From assembly GCF_001522585.2 (NCBI RefSeq), contig NZ_CP013372.1, positions 2,108,001-2,172,000 of the forward strand: DNA of 64,000 nt, written 5' to 3'. Position numbers and translations under genes: made by a program. Shown here piece after piece: positions 49,186 through 58,453 of this stretch. The DNA is from Burkholderia sp. NRF60-BP8 (lineage in GTDB: Bacteria > Pseudomonadota > Gammaproteobacteria > Burkholderiales > Burkholderiaceae). The notes beneath the pieces were generated by a model, which was not told where the DNA came from, ran no database searches, and saw only the letters and a list, made by a program, of their open reading frames with translations. Position 1 is the stretch's first letter. Each line of letters starts with the position of its first letter.

Positions 49186-50028
49186 TCAGGCCTGCACGGT
49201 GCGCTGGCGTTGCTCGCCGAGCCCGTCGATGCCGAGCGTGATCACCTGTCCGGCGCGCAGATAGACGGGCGGCTTCTGTCCGAGGCCGACGCCCGGCGGC
49301 GTGCCGGTCGAGATCACGTCGCCCGGCTGCAGGCTCATGAAGCGACTCAGGTAGCTGATCAGGTGCGGCACGCGGAACACCATCGTCGCGGTCGTGCCGT
49401 TCTGGTAACGGTGGCCGTCCACTTCCAGCCACAGCCGCAGCGCGTGCGGATCGGGCACTTCGTCGGCCGTCACGAGCCACGGGCCCAGCGGGCCGAACGT
49501 GTCGTTGCCCTTGCCCTTGTCCCACGTGCCGCCGCGCTCGAGCTGGTATTCGCGCTCCGACACGTCGTTTACGACGCAGTAACCCGCGACGTGCGACAGC
49601 GCATCGGCTTCGTCGATATAGCGGCCGCCCTGGCCGATCACCACGCCGAGCTCGACTTCCCAGTCGGTCTTCTCCGAGCCGCGCGGGATCTCGACGTCGT
49701 CGTTCGGGCCCGAGATCGCGCTCGTCCACTTGCCGAACACGACGGGCTCCTTCGGGACTTCCATCCCCGATTCGGCCGCGTGATCCGAGTAGTTGAGCCC
49801 GATGCAGATGAACTTGCCGACGCGGCCGACGCACGCGCCGAGCCGCGGCGTGCCCTCGACGAGCGGCAGCGACGACGGCGGGATGTCGCGCAGCCGCGCG
49901 AGCGACGCGGGGGTCAGCACGTCGCCGGCGATGTCGTCGATCACGCCGGACAGGTCGCGAATGTGGCCCTGCGCATCCAGCAGGCCCGGTTTTTCATGAT
50001 GTTTGTCGCCAAATCTCAGCAGTTTCAT
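49186..50028 (-). CDS. 2,4-Diketo-3-deoxy-L-fuconate hydrolase (FAH family)
   Basis: 280 residues, fumarylacetoacetate-hydrolase fold. Metal-binding and catalytic motifs: FICIGLNYSDHAAESG, DWEVELGVVIG, GYCVVNDVSERE, and DVISTGTPPGVGLG. Splits the diketo acid into pyruvate and L-lactate, the last pathway step. Ends 23 bases before the dehydratase gene. Confidence 0.85.
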   Translation of the reverse strand: MKLLRFGDKHHEKPGLLDAQGHIRDLSGVIDDIAGDVLTPASLARLRDIPPSSLPLVEGTPRLGACVGRVGKFICIGLNYSDHAAESGMEVPKEPVVFGKWTSAISGPNDDVEIPRGSEKTDWEVELGVVIGQGGRYIDEADALSHVAGYCVVNDVSEREYQLERGGTWDKGKGNDTFGPLGPWLVTADEVPDPHALRLWLEVDGHRYQNGTTATMVFRVPHLISYLSRFMSLQPGDVISTGTPPGVGLGQKPPVYLRAGQVITLGIDGLGEQRQRTVQA

Positions 50029-50062
50029 AGCGTCGTGTAAGCGGAAAGTGAATGGGGAGGCG

Positions 50063-50118
50063 CGGTCGGTTAGACACGGTCAGTTGGACACGGTCGGTTA
50101 GACACGGTCAGTTAGACC
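50063..50118. repeat. Four-copy 14-base tandem repeat
   Basis: Four units of CGGTC(G/A)GTT(A/G)GACA (last base C in the fourth) in a row between the hydrolase and dehydrogenase genes; the final unit covers the last codons and TGA of the dehydrogenase. Copy number could vary without harming the protein, since TAA and TGA stops recur within the units on the minus strand. Confidence 0.85.
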
Positions 50119-50872
50119 AGCCGCCGTCGATCAGATGAATCGTGCCGGTGGTGAACGACGCTTCGTCGGACGCCAGATACAGCGCGAGCGCGGCGACTTC
50201 GTCCGCGGTGCCGATGCGGCCGATCGGCTGACGCGCGACGAACGCCTGGCGCACCTCGTCGGCGGACACGTGGCGCGTGCGCGCCTGGTCCTCGATCCGC
50301 TGCGCCAGCGACGGCGATTCGATCGTGCCCGGGCAGATCGCGTTGCATCGGATGCCCCGCTCGACGAAATCGGCCGCCACCGCCTTGGTCAGCCCGATCA
50401 CGGCCGCCTTGGTGGTGCCGTACACGAAGCGGTTCGGCACGCCCTTCACGCTCGACGCCGCCGACGCCATGTTGACGATCGACGCGCCGCCCGCTTCGAG
50501 CATCGCCGGCAACAGCGCGCGGATCAGCCGGTACATCGACGTGACGTTCAGGTTCAGCGAGAACGCCCACGCGTCTTCGTCGCACTCGAGGATCGAACCG
50601 TGGTGCACGTAGCCCGCGCAGTTGAACAGCACGTCGAACGCGCGTTCGCTCGCGGCGAGCACGGCGATGTCGTGCGCGTCGGTGACGTCGAGCCGCCGCG
50701 TGACCAGCCGGCCGCCCGCGCGTTCGGCGTCGGCTTCGAGCCGCACCAGCGCGGCCTCGTTGATGTCGGTCGCCAGCACGTCGGCGCCCTCGCTCGCGAA
50801 CCGCAGCGCGGTCGCGCGGCCGATGCCCTGCCCGGCCGCCGTCACCAGCGCGCGTTTGCCCTGCAATCTCAT
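50108..50872 (-). CDS. 2-Keto-3-deoxy-L-fuconate dehydrogenase (SDR)
   Basis: 254 residues: TAAGQGIGRAT cofactor site, NCAGYVHHG, catalytic Ser (MASAASSVKG), YGTTK, and CPGTIESPSL. This SDR group, related to human BDH2/DHRS6, oxidises the 4-hydroxyl of 2-keto-3-deoxy-L-fuconate. GGAGAG at proper distance favours the ATG at 50872 over one six bases upstream. First gene of the L-fucose cluster; TTGACA on the minus strand at 51157-51162 may be part of its promoter. Confidence 0.85.
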   Translation of the reverse strand: MRLQGKRALVTAAGQGIGRATALRFASEGADVLATDINEAALVRLEADAERAGGRLVTRRLDVTDAHDIAVLAASERAFDVLFNCAGYVHHGSILECDEDAWAFSLNLNVTSMYRLIRALLPAMLEAGGASIVNMASAASSVKGVPNRFVYGTTKAAVIGLTKAVAADFVERGIRCNAICPGTIESPSLAQRIEDQARTRHVSADEVRQAFVARQPIGRIGTADEVAALALYLASDEASFTTGTIHLIDGGWSN

Positions 50873-51193
50873 GAGCATCTCTCCGAAAAAGCCGGCCAGC
50901 CGTCGGCCGATTGGCACAAAGGACTAAAGGTCCAACCAATCATAGGAACGGATCGCGCGTTTGTCACGAAATTGGGATTCAGTATTTACCCGGGGCCGAA
51001 GAATCCGTCCGGCGCACGAAATTCGGCGCGAAAGTAGCGTCGAGGCGTCGCCTCGCGATCCGCTCGAACCCAATACCGGCGGGCGTTCCAGCCGCTTCTT
51101 CCCGCGACGTTCGGCGCGGCGGACAGGAAAACTGACAAAAAAGTCATGTTCGCGTCAGGGTGTCAACGGGTGGCGCGCGCCATCATGGCGTTG

Positions 51194-51340
51194 CCGGACC
51201 GCGCTTCCGGTACATCGCCTCCCCCGCCCGCGCCGGATCTCTGCGGGCACCTCCGTCCCTGGCGATGTATCCCGTGACTGGGCGAGCAGACACGGCGCGC
51301 GGGCCGATTTTCGCCCCGGACTTCGCGTCCGGGGCCTTTT
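51194..51340 (+). ncRNA. Candidate structured small RNA or attenuator
   Basis: In a 664-base gene-free interval (50873-51536) this strand folds into hairpin CCGGA/TCCGG (51194-51210), a long stem TACATCGCC (51211-51219) with GGCGATGTA (51261-51269) enclosing GCCCGC/GCGGGC (51226-51231 with 51243-51248), then an intrinsic terminator GCCCCGGA/TCCGGGGC with TTTT (51313-51340). No protein frame here looks real. It may be a free small RNA, or a leader controlling the DUF3331 gene 200 bases on. The rest of the interval shows nothing recognisable. Confidence 0.45.
51313..51340 (+). terminator. Intrinsic terminator in the gene-free interval
   Basis: GCCCCGGA-CTTCGCG-TCCGGGGC followed by CTTTTG. It does not follow any plus-strand protein gene, so it should end a non-coding or leader transcript. 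Confidence 0.8.
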
Positions 51341-51536
51341 GTCGTTGGTTTTTCAAGAAAATAAGCGTGGATTGTTTCTAAATCGGCAAAAGGTAATTTG
51401 AGCCAGACAGGATGTTTTTTCCGGTCACAGACGCTTACATTTAGCGCACCACTCATGGAAACCGCTACGGATTCGCCATCGGGTAGTGACATCCACTGCC
51501 ACGGCCGAACCCGCACGAGCTTTAGGAAACGGCAAA

Positions 51537-51827
51537 ATGAAGGCCTCCAAATCCCTGCCTGCGCTCGATCCCGCCGACGTCCACGTCGAAATCCTCGAAC
51601 GTTCCGATACGCTGCTCGTCGTCCGCTGGGTCGAACCCGGCCGCTGCCACTACGGTGAGCAGCGCTGGCGACGCCGCTTCGCGCAGCGCACCGGGACCTG
51701 CGCGCTGTCGCGCCAGGTCATCCACCGCGGCGACGAAGTATTCCGTCCGGCCGAACGCCCGGCTCCCGCGAACGCCGCCGCCATGATCTCCGCCGCCGAA
51801 GTGCTCGCGCTGGCCGGCAGCAGGTAA
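51537..51827 (+). CDS. DUF3331 family protein
   Basis: 96 residues; the core VEILERSDTLLVVRWVEPGRCHYGEQRWRRR matches the Burkholderia-specific DUF3331 pattern (positions about 15-45). Small, cytoplasmic, function unknown. AGGAAAC precedes the ATG; a longer frame from 51486 lacks support. Preceded by the candidate RNA and terminator. Confidence 0.8.
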   Translation: MKASKSLPALDPADVHVEILERSDTLLVVRWVEPGRCHYGEQRWRRRFAQRTGTCALSRQVIHRGDEVFRPAERPAPANAAAMISAAEVLALAGSR

Positions 51828-51992
51828 AACCCGCCCGCCGTGCGCCGGCCGGCGGCGCCACGCCATCCGCCCGCCCTAGAAGCGCCGGTCTAATTCCTCC
51901 GCTTGTCTGCAACGTCCGCCCGCACTATCGTTACATCATTCAATGTAACGATTAGGCGCCGCAGCCGATCGGCCGCGCCGATGGAGGCAGAC

Positions 51993-52979
51993 ATGCATGC
52001 ATGGAGCGCGCGCCACGTCCCGGCGCAAGGCGGGAAGGTCGCGGTCGTGACCGGCGCCAACAGCGGTCTCGGCTGGCAGCTCGCGGAAACGCTGGCCGCG
52101 AAAGGCGCGACGGTCGTGATGGGCTGCCGCGACGCCGCCCGCGGCGCGCAGGCCGCCGACGCGATCCGCCGGTTTCATCCTCATGCACGCGTCGAAGTCG
52201 ATCCGCTCGACCTCGCCGATCTCGCGTCGATCGCCCGCTTCGCGGCCGACGTCGGCGAACGCCACGGCCGCGTCGACATCCTCTGCAACAACGCCGGCGT
52301 GATGTTTCTGCCGCTGCGGCACACGCGCGACGGCTTCGAGATGCAGTTCGGCACCAACCATCTCGGCCATTTCGCGCTGACGGGCCATCTGCTGCCGGCG
52401 CTGCGCGCGGCGCGCCGAGCGCGCGTCGTCACGATGTCGAGCGGTTTCAACCGCGCCGGCCGGATTCGTGTCGACGACCTGCGCGCCGCACGACGCTACA
52501 ACCGTTATCTCGCCTATTGCGACAGCAAGCTCGCAAACCTCGTGTTCGCGATCGAGTTGCAGCGCCGTTTCGAGCGCGCGGCGTTCGCCGGCATCAGCGT
52601 CGCCGCGCACCCCGGCTACGCGGCGACCAACCTGCAGTTCGCGGGCCCGGCGATGGACCGCTCGCCGGCCCGCGCCGCGCTGATGCGCGCCGCGAACCGG
52701 TATCTCGCACAGCCGGCCGCTCAGGGCGCGCTGCCCGCGATTCATGCGGCGACGTCGCCCGATCTGGCCGGCGGCGCGTACATCGGTCCGTCCGGCTGGT
52801 TCGAATCGCGCGGGCTGCCGGCACCGGCAAGCGTGCCGCGCGCGGCGCGCAGCGCGGCGTCGGCGGCATTGCTGTGGGAAGCATCGGAAGCCGCGACGGG
52901 CGTGCGCTTCCTCAGCGCCGGCGCGCCCGCCGGACGCGCGCCGGGCCGGCCGTTCGACACGACGGCCGAAGCGCGCTGA
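51993..52979 (+). CDS. SDR family oxidoreductase, retinol-dehydrogenase/WWOX-like
   Basis: 328 residues, longer than classical SDRs. TGANSGLG cofactor site, CRDAARG after the second strand (NADP-type), NNAGVM, FGTNHLGHFALTGHLLP, catalytic Ser (MSSGFNR) and YCDSKLAN. C-terminal VSAHPG-type AAHPGYAATNL is also standard for this branch. GGAGG precedes the ATG at 51993. Substrate unknown. Confidence 0.88.
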   Translation: MHAWSARHVPAQGGKVAVVTGANSGLGWQLAETLAAKGATVVMGCRDAARGAQAADAIRRFHPHARVEVDPLDLADLASIARFAADVGERHGRVDILCNNAGVMFLPLRHTRDGFEMQFGTNHLGHFALTGHLLPALRAARRARVVTMSSGFNRAGRIRVDDLRAARRYNRYLAYCDSKLANLVFAIELQRRFERAAFAGISVAAHPGYAATNLQFAGPAMDRSPARAALMRAANRYLAQPAAQGALPAIHAATSPDLAGGAYIGPSGWFESRGLPAPASVPRAARSAASAALLWEASEAATGVRFLSAGAPAGRAPGRPFDTTAEAR

Positions 52980-53193
52980 ATCGCGTGCCGGCGCGCACGA
53001 TATTCTTCATACTTATTGCATCAACCGAAAAGAAAGCCCGTTGAAAGACTGATTCGGCGTCGCACTGTTACCGGTCAGGAAACAATTTATCGTCAAAATC
53101 AGCGTTTACCCTGAACATGCCGGTGACTAAGATTTGATCAATCGCTCAAGACATGGTGTCGAGAGCGAACTCAATAAAACACCGGAGGTCACC

Positions 53194-53490
53194 ATGAAAT
53201 CGCTCGTTTCCGCAGTCGTTGCCGCTGCCGCCCTGTCCGCTTCGTTCGGCGCATTCGCGCAAAGCACCGTGACGCGCGCTCAAGTGCGCAACGAACTGGT
53301 CCAGCTCGAACAAGCCGGCTACAAGCCGGGCGTGTCGAGCCCGTACTACCCGAACGACATCCAGAGCGCCGAAGCGCGTGTTCATGGTGCCGACACCAGC
53401 GGCTACGGCGCGCAACCGGCTCCGCTCGTCCACTCGGGCGCGCCGGCTGCGTCGTCGAACGCACGCGATTCGATCTTCTTCGGCCAGTAA
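53194..53490 (+). CDS. DUF4148 family exported protein
   Basis: 98 residues with a signal peptide cleaved at about AFA|QSTVTRAQV. The mature start VTRAQVRNELVQLEQAGYKP is the DUF4148 signature, a small secreted family abundant in Burkholderia and often induced by stress; role unknown. GGAGG seven bases before the ATG. Two terminators follow. Confidence 0.88.
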   Translation: MKSLVSAVVAAAALSASFGAFAQSTVTRAQVRNELVQLEQAGYKPGVSSPYYPNDIQSAEARVHGADTSGYGAQPAPLVHSGAPAASSNARDSIFFGQ

Positions 53491-53544
53491 GCCGACGCGC
53501 CCGCGGCGGGCGCCGCGCATCGCGCGATGAAGTCACGCAGTCCG

Positions 53545-53576
53545 GACGAGCCCCCTTCGCGGGGCTCGTCTTTTTT
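53545..53576 (+). terminator. Intrinsic terminator after the DUF4148 gene
   Basis: GACGAGCCCC pairs with GGGGCTCGTC around a CTTCGC loop, then TTTTTT. Confidence 0.92.
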
Positions 53577-53616
53577 GTGAAACGCATACCTCCGCCGCCC
53601 GGCAGCGGGTGGCTTC

Positions 53617-53646
53617 GCCCGGACGCGTGGCGTCCGGGCGCTTTTT
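53617..53646 (+). terminator. Second terminator-like hairpin
   Basis: GCCCGGACG / CGTCCGGGC with a five-base loop, followed by GCTTTTT. A back-up to the terminator 40 bases earlier, facing the convergent carnitine cluster. Confidence 0.75.
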
Positions 53647-53683
53647 CCCGGCGAGGTGTGCGTGAATGCGTCGTGTGCGCCGG

Positions 53684-54883
53684 TCAGCGCGCCACGGCCC
53701 CGGCCGGCGCCGATCGCGACAGCACGCGCCACCGCGACAGCAGTTCGTCGCGATCGACGTAGCAGCCCTGCAAGTGCCGGCGGCCCGTCGACGGGTCGAA
53801 CTCGGTGCGCGCATGCAGCACGCGCCGGTTGTCGAACGCCCACATGTCGCCCGCCCGCAGCCGGCGCTGCACGCGAAAACGCGGCTCGCGCGCAAGCGCG
53901 AGGAATCGTCGGTACGCGCGATAGACCGCTGCAACCGAGCCGGCCGGCGCATCGAGCGGCCCGCGCAGGAAGTTCGCGACGCGCACTTCCGTGACGTTGC
54001 CGCGCGCATCGAGCCCGATCACCGGCGCCGAACAGCGGTAGTCGCTGTTCGCGCTCTTGTTCCAGAACTCGAACGGCGTCGACGCGAGTCGTTCGAAATC
54101 GTCCGGATGTTCGCGCCGCAGCGCATCCGCGAGCGCGAAGCCGTCGAGGAAGATGCTGTCGCCGCCCGTCGCGTCGTTCGCGAGGCAGTGCAGGAACTGC
54201 ACGCCGGGCTGCAGTTCGCGGGTCGGCAGGTCGGTGTGCGGCGGAAGATTCAGCGACGTATACGCATTGCTGTCCGGGCGCGGCTTCGATTCGACGTCGA
54301 ACAGCACGCCGAAATTGCTTTCGCGGATCAGGCCGATGCGGCGCGCGATCCCGTCGACGCGGCCGCGCTCGGCCGGCACGCCCTCGACGAGCGTCAGCCC
54401 CGTGCGCTGCAAGGCGCCGAGCCATGCCAGCAGCGCGCGGTCGTCCTCCATCACGTCGCGCCACGCGAACCCGCCGATCGCCGTCGCATCGTCGCCGGTC
54501 CATACGTGGCGCTCGTGCGCGGCCAGGCGCTCCGCGCGCGACGCATCGTCGTATGCATGCGCACGCAACCAGCCCGGCGACCACGCGCTGCGGTGCCCGT
54601 CGTTCCATTCCACATGCAGCGCACCGTCGGTTTCGACATGCACGGCGAGCGCGGACAGATCCTCGCGCGCATCGGCGATCTCGAACACCTGTTCGCGCGT
54701 GATCGCATGCACGCACGCGGCACACGCGCAGTTGTCGCGCAGCCAGTCGAAATGGAACGGCGATCGTCGCGCGTCGCTCCACTCGATATTCACCGCGTCA
54801 TCGCCGATCGTCGCCGTCGCGATGGCCGCGTCGGCCGAAAACGTCCGCCAGTCCTCGATACGGTGTTGCGCCGCTGCCTGCAT
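53684..54883 (-). CDS. Gamma-butyrobetaine dioxygenase (BBOX type)
   Basis: 399 residues. The N-terminal DUF971-like domain carries the zinc cysteines of this family (WLRDNCACAACVH), and the C-terminal TauD/TfdA domain has the iron facial triad HTD (LPPHTDLPTREL) and distal His in RRVLHARTEFDP with a following Arg for 2-oxoglutarate. Hydroxylates gamma-butyrobetaine to L-carnitine, feeding the carnitine genes beside it. Confidence 0.88.
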   Translation of the reverse strand: MQAAAQHRIEDWRTFSADAAIATATIGDDAVNIEWSDARRSPFHFDWLRDNCACAACVHAITREQVFEIADAREDLSALAVHVETDGALHVEWNDGHRSAWSPGWLRAHAYDDASRAERLAAHERHVWTGDDATAIGGFAWRDVMEDDRALLAWLGALQRTGLTLVEGVPAERGRVDGIARRIGLIRESNFGVLFDVESKPRPDSNAYTSLNLPPHTDLPTRELQPGVQFLHCLANDATGGDSIFLDGFALADALRREHPDDFERLASTPFEFWNKSANSDYRCSAPVIGLDARGNVTEVRVANFLRGPLDAPAGSVAAVYRAYRRFLALAREPRFRVQRRLRAGDMWAFDNRRVLHARTEFDPSTGRRHLQGCYVDRDELLSRWRVLSRSAPAGAVAR

Positions 54884-54906
54884 CGTTGCCTCCCGGAAAA
54901 CGCTCG

Positions 54907-55863
54907 CTACGCGTGCGGTGCGAGCAAGAACCCGCCGACCATCCGGTGCATCCGTGCGGCCTGCGGGCTCGTCCCGAGCGCGCGCCAGCAGCCGTGCACC
55001 AGCCCCTCTCCCATCCAGTGGCGCGCGACCCCGCCGGCCGCGCGAATCCGTTCGACGTACACGCGCGCATCGTCGCGCAGCGGATCGTGCTCCGCGCCGA
55101 TCGCGAGCACCGGCGGCAAGCCGTCGAAGCGCGCCGCGTTGAGCGGCGCCGACGCGCGCAGCAGCGGGTTGCCGCTCCGCAACGCGTCGGACGAGTCACT
55201 GCCCCAGTACAGCGCGCGATAACGATGCACGTCGTCGAGCGTCAGCATCGGCGCGTGCGCTTCCGTTTCGCGCGCGGGCGATTGCGGTTCGAAACCGAGC
55301 ATCGGATAAACGAGCGCGATGCCGTCCACGCTCGCTTCGCCCGCATCGCGCAGCGCGGTCGCCACCGCCGCCGCGAGCATCCCGCCCGCGCTGTCGCCCG
55401 CGAGCGTCAACGGGTGCGCGCACGGCCCGAACGGCCAGCGCGCATCGCGCGCGGCGCGCGTCACCGCCACGCAATCGTCGAGTGCGGCTGGCGCGCGGTG
55501 TTCGGGCGCCAGCCGGTAGTCGACGGCGATCACGTCGAGGCCCGTATCGGCCGCCAGCTGCGCGGTGATCAGCGCATGACTGTCGAGCGAGCCGACGACG
55601 AAACCGCCGCCATGAAAAAACAGCACCGTGCCGCGCGGCGCACCGTGCGCGGACGTATAGCGCCGCAGCGCGATCGTGCGGCCGTCCGGCGCGCGCCACA
55701 CGGCGTCGTGCTGCACGATGCCGGCCGGCAGCGCGGCCGGCGTCCATTCGGCCGCGAAGCGGTCGTAGAGGCGGCGCTGCTCGTCGGGCGAGCGCAGCGC
55801 CGCATCGGCCGGATACCACGCGTCGACAGCCGCGACGAACGCCGCGATTTCCGGTTCGAGCAT
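54907..55863 (-). CDS. Alpha/beta hydrolase, hormone-sensitive-lipase family
   Basis: 318 residues with oxyanion-hole motif FFHGGGFVVGS, nucleophile GDSAGG, catalytic Asp in EHDPLRDDARVY and His in GEGLVHGCW. Esterases of this kind cleave short acyl esters. In this cluster, release of carnitine from acyl-carnitines is an attractive but unproven role. Confidence 0.85.
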   Translation of the reverse strand: MLEPEIAAFVAAVDAWYPADAALRSPDEQRRLYDRFAAEWTPAALPAGIVQHDAVWRAPDGRTIALRRYTSAHGAPRGTVLFFHGGGFVVGSLDSHALITAQLAADTGLDVIAVDYRLAPEHRAPAALDDCVAVTRAARDARWPFGPCAHPLTLAGDSAGGMLAAAVATALRDAGEASVDGIALVYPMLGFEPQSPARETEAHAPMLTLDDVHRYRALYWGSDSSDALRSGNPLLRASAPLNAARFDGLPPVLAIGAEHDPLRDDARVYVERIRAAGGVARHWMGEGLVHGCWRALGTSPQAARMHRMVGGFLLAPHA

Positions 55864-55911
55864 CGTGTGCGCTCCGCGGTCGAAGGGGGGATCGGAAGGC
55901 GAAGCGCGCCG

Positions 55912-56400
55912 CTAGCGGCGCGGCGGCAGCCCGATCACGCGGCCCGCATACGCGGGCGCCGCGCAATCGCGCTGCAATGCGTGCAGCTCGGTCACGCGCG
56001 CGGCCACGTCGTCGTCGAACGGCGCCGATTTCGCGCCGTCGCGCGTATCGACGTGCAGCAGCATCTGCTCGCTCGCCGATACCGCGTCGCCATGCCCGTC
56101 GGCGAACAGTTCGAGATACAGGTGCAGCCGCTTCGCGTCGTGCGCGAGCACGCGCGCATCGACGCGCACGGCCGTGCCTTCCTTGATCTCGTGCAGGTAG
56201 TTCACGTGCGCTTCGAGCGTGTAGACCGAGCGCCCCCGCTCGCGACGCGCGGCGTCGTCGAGGCCGATGCGATCCAGCAACGCATCGGTCGCGAAGCTGA
56301 AGATCAGCAGGTAGAACGCATCGCGCAGGTGGCCGTTGTAGTCGACCCATTCGGGCCGCACCACGTCGCGGTAAATCGTCAGCGGGGTATCGCCCGTCAT
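55912..56400 (-). CDS. cdhB: Thioesterase, probable betainyl-CoA thioesterase
   Basis: 162 residues of the 4-hydroxybenzoyl-CoA thioesterase-like hot-dog fold; EWVDYNGHLRDAFYLLIFS contains the catalytic acid, and YLHEIKEGTAVRVDARVLAH is the second conserved part. In carnitine degradation CdhB releases glycine betaine from betainyl-CoA. Ten bases separate it from the carnitine dehydrogenase gene. Confidence 0.8.
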   Translation of the reverse strand: MTGDTPLTIYRDVVRPEWVDYNGHLRDAFYLLIFSFATDALLDRIGLDDAARRERGRSVYTLEAHVNYLHEIKEGTAVRVDARVLAHDAKRLHLYLELFADGHGDAVSASEQMLLHVDTRDGAKSAPFDDDVAARVTELHALQRDCAAPAYAGRVIGLPPRR

Positions 56401-56410
56401 CGCCTGTCCT

Positions 56411-57376
56411 TTATTCCTCGAATCGCATCCCGTGCCGCGCCTTCACCGCGGCGATCGATTTCAGCACCTCGGTGATGCACTCGTCGCGATAGCGCTCGAG
56501 CTCCTTGATGCTGCGCGTGCCCTGCTGTTCGGTCGTGCCTTCGACGACGCGGTCGATCAGCGCATCGGTCAACGTCGGCGCGACCAGTTTCGTCCACGGC
56601 AGTTCGAGCGCGGGGCCGAATTGCTGCATGAAGTGTCGCATGCCCGCATCGCCGCCGGCCAATGTGTAGGTCAGGAACGTGCCCATGAACGACCAGCGGA
56701 TACCCGCACCGAAGCGGATCGCGTCGTCGATCTCGCCGGTCGTCGCGACGCCTTCGTTGACGAGATGCAGCGCCTCACGCCACAACGCCTCGAGCAGACG
56801 ATCCGCGATGAAGCCCGGCACTTCCTTGCGCACGTGCAGCGGCCGCATGCCGAGCTTGCGATAGACCTCCATCGCGCCTTCGACCGCTTCCGGCGACGTG
56901 CGCGCACCGCCGAGCACCTCGACGAGCGGCAGCAGGTAGACGGGGTTGAACGGATGGCCGACCACGCAGCGCTCCGGATGCGTCGCCCGCGCGTAGAAGT
57001 CGGTCGGCAACAGCCCCGACGTCGACGACGCGATGATCGCATCGGGCTTCGCCGCGCGGCTGATCTGCTCGTGCAGCTCGAGCTTCAGCGCCTCGCGCTC
57101 GGGCGCGCTTTCCTGGATGAAATCGGCGTCGGCTACGCATTCGTCGATCGTCGACACGAACCGCAGCCGCGCGGGATCGGCGCCCGGCGCGAGGCCGACG
57201 CGTTCGAGCGCGGGCCACGCATTCGCGACGTTCGCGCGCAGCCGCGCTTCGGCGCCCGGCGCCGGGTCCCACACGACCACGTCGAGACCGTGCGCGAGCG
57301 CGCGGGAAATCCATCCGCTGCCGATCACGCCGGTGCCGATGGCGGCAAACGTCTTGATGTCGGTCTTCACTGCCAT
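56411..57376 (-). CDS. cdhA: L-carnitine dehydrogenase
   Basis: 321 residues, 3-hydroxyacyl-CoA dehydrogenase family. NAD site [32 protein letters not shown], catalytic His in [15 protein letters not shown] and the carnitine-dehydrogenase-typical end with [13 protein letters not shown]. Oxidises L-carnitine to 3-dehydrocarnitine with NAD. Confidence 0.9.
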   Translation of the reverse strand: MAVKTDIKTFAAIGTGVIGSGWISRALAHGLDVVVWDPAPGAEARLRANVANAWPALERVGLAPGADPARLRFVSTIDECVADADFIQESAPEREALKLELHEQISRAAKPDAIIASSTSGLLPTDFYARATHPERCVVGHPFNPVYLLPLVEVLGGARTSPEAVEGAMEVYRKLGMRPLHVRKEVPGFIADRLLEALWREALHLVNEGVATTGEIDDAIRFGAGIRWSFMGTFLTYTLAGGDAGMRHFMQQFGPALELPWTKLVAPTLTDALIDRVVEGTTEQQGTRSIKELERYRDECITEVLKSIAAVKARHGMRFEE

Positions 57377-57462
57377 GTCGATACATCCTTCAATTCAGGG
57401 GAAATCGGTGGGCGGCCGCGCATCGACGCATACCGCCATGCAATGTCGGTCAGTGAAAAAGC

Positions 57463-58392
57463 TCACGCGAATTCGGCGATCGCGCGACGCTCCAGCGCAC
57501 GTTCGCCGCGCGCCGGCAGACCGAGCTTGCGGCGGCCTTCGGCCGGCGTCAGCACGCGGCCGCCGAGGCGTTCGACGATCTCGCGAGCGCGCTCGACGAG
57601 CGTGCCGTTGGTCGCATGCACGCCGCGATCGAGCCAGATGTTGTCTTCGAGGCCGACGCGGACGTGACCGCCGAGCAGCATCGCCTGCGCGACCATCGGC
57701 ATCTGCATGCGGCCGATCCCGAAGCCGGCCCAGTGCGCGCCCGGCGGCAGGTTGTCGACCATCGCCTTCATCGTGCCCGTATCGGCCGGTGCGCCCCACG
57801 GAATGCCCAGGCACAGCTGGAACAGCGGCGGATCGTCGAGCAGCCCTTCCTTCAGCAACTGCTTCGCGAACCACAGATGGCCCGTATCGAAGATCTCCAG
57901 TTCCGGCTTCACGCCGAGTTCCTGGATGCGCTTCGCGCCGGCGCGCAACTGTGCGGGTGTCGACACGTAGATGTAATCGCCGTCGCCGAAATTCAGCGTG
58001 CCGCAGTCGAGCGTGCAGATTTCCGGCAGCAGTTCCTCGACGTGTACGAGGCGTGTGAGGCCGCCGACCAGGTCGGTGCCCTTGCCGAAGCGCATCGGAT
58101 CCTCGCCGGGGCCGATCTCGAGATCGCCGCCCATGCCGGCCGTCAGGTTGATGATCACGTCGACGTCGGCCGAGCGGATGCGGTCGACCACTTCGCGATA
58201 CAGGTTCGGGTCGCGGCTGCCGCGCCCCGTCTGCGGATCGCGCACGTGGCAGTGGGCGACCGTCGCGCCTGCCTTCGCGGCTTCGATCGCGGCGGCCGCG
58301 ATCTCCTTCGGCGTGACCGGAATCGCCGGATGCTTGCCGACCGTATCGCCCGCGCCCGTGACGGCGCAGGTGATGATGACTTCGTGGTTCAT
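57463..58392 (-). CDS. cdhC: 3-Dehydrocarnitine cleavage enzyme (BKACE family)
   Basis: 309 residues. BKACE family signatures: [16 protein letters not shown] with the zinc histidines, [22 protein letters not shown], and [15 protein letters not shown]. Cleaves 3-dehydrocarnitine with acetyl-CoA into acetoacetate and betainyl-CoA. Upstream of cdhA by 86 bases, same strand. Confidence 0.9.
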   Translation of the reverse strand: MNHEVIITCAVTGAGDTVGKHPAIPVTPKEIAAAAIEAAKAGATVAHCHVRDPQTGRGSRDPNLYREVVDRIRSADVDVIINLTAGMGGDLEIGPGEDPMRFGKGTDLVGGLTRLVHVEELLPEICTLDCGTLNFGDGDYIYVSTPAQLRAGAKRIQELGVKPELEIFDTGHLWFAKQLLKEGLLDDPPLFQLCLGIPWGAPADTGTMKAMVDNLPPGAHWAGFGIGRMQMPMVAQAMLLGGHVRVGLEDNIWLDRGVHATNGTLVERAREIVERLGGRVLTPAEGRRKLGLPARGERALERRAIAEFA

Positions 58393-58453
58393 GCTGGATG
58401 CCTCGCTTGATTCGGGTTGTGTCGCATTGCGGGTAGCGCGCGGGCGCAGGCCG

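Noticed and set aside
50911..51401. Short plus-strand frames before DUF3331
   Set aside because: They overlap the structured RNA candidate and have no protein-like features.
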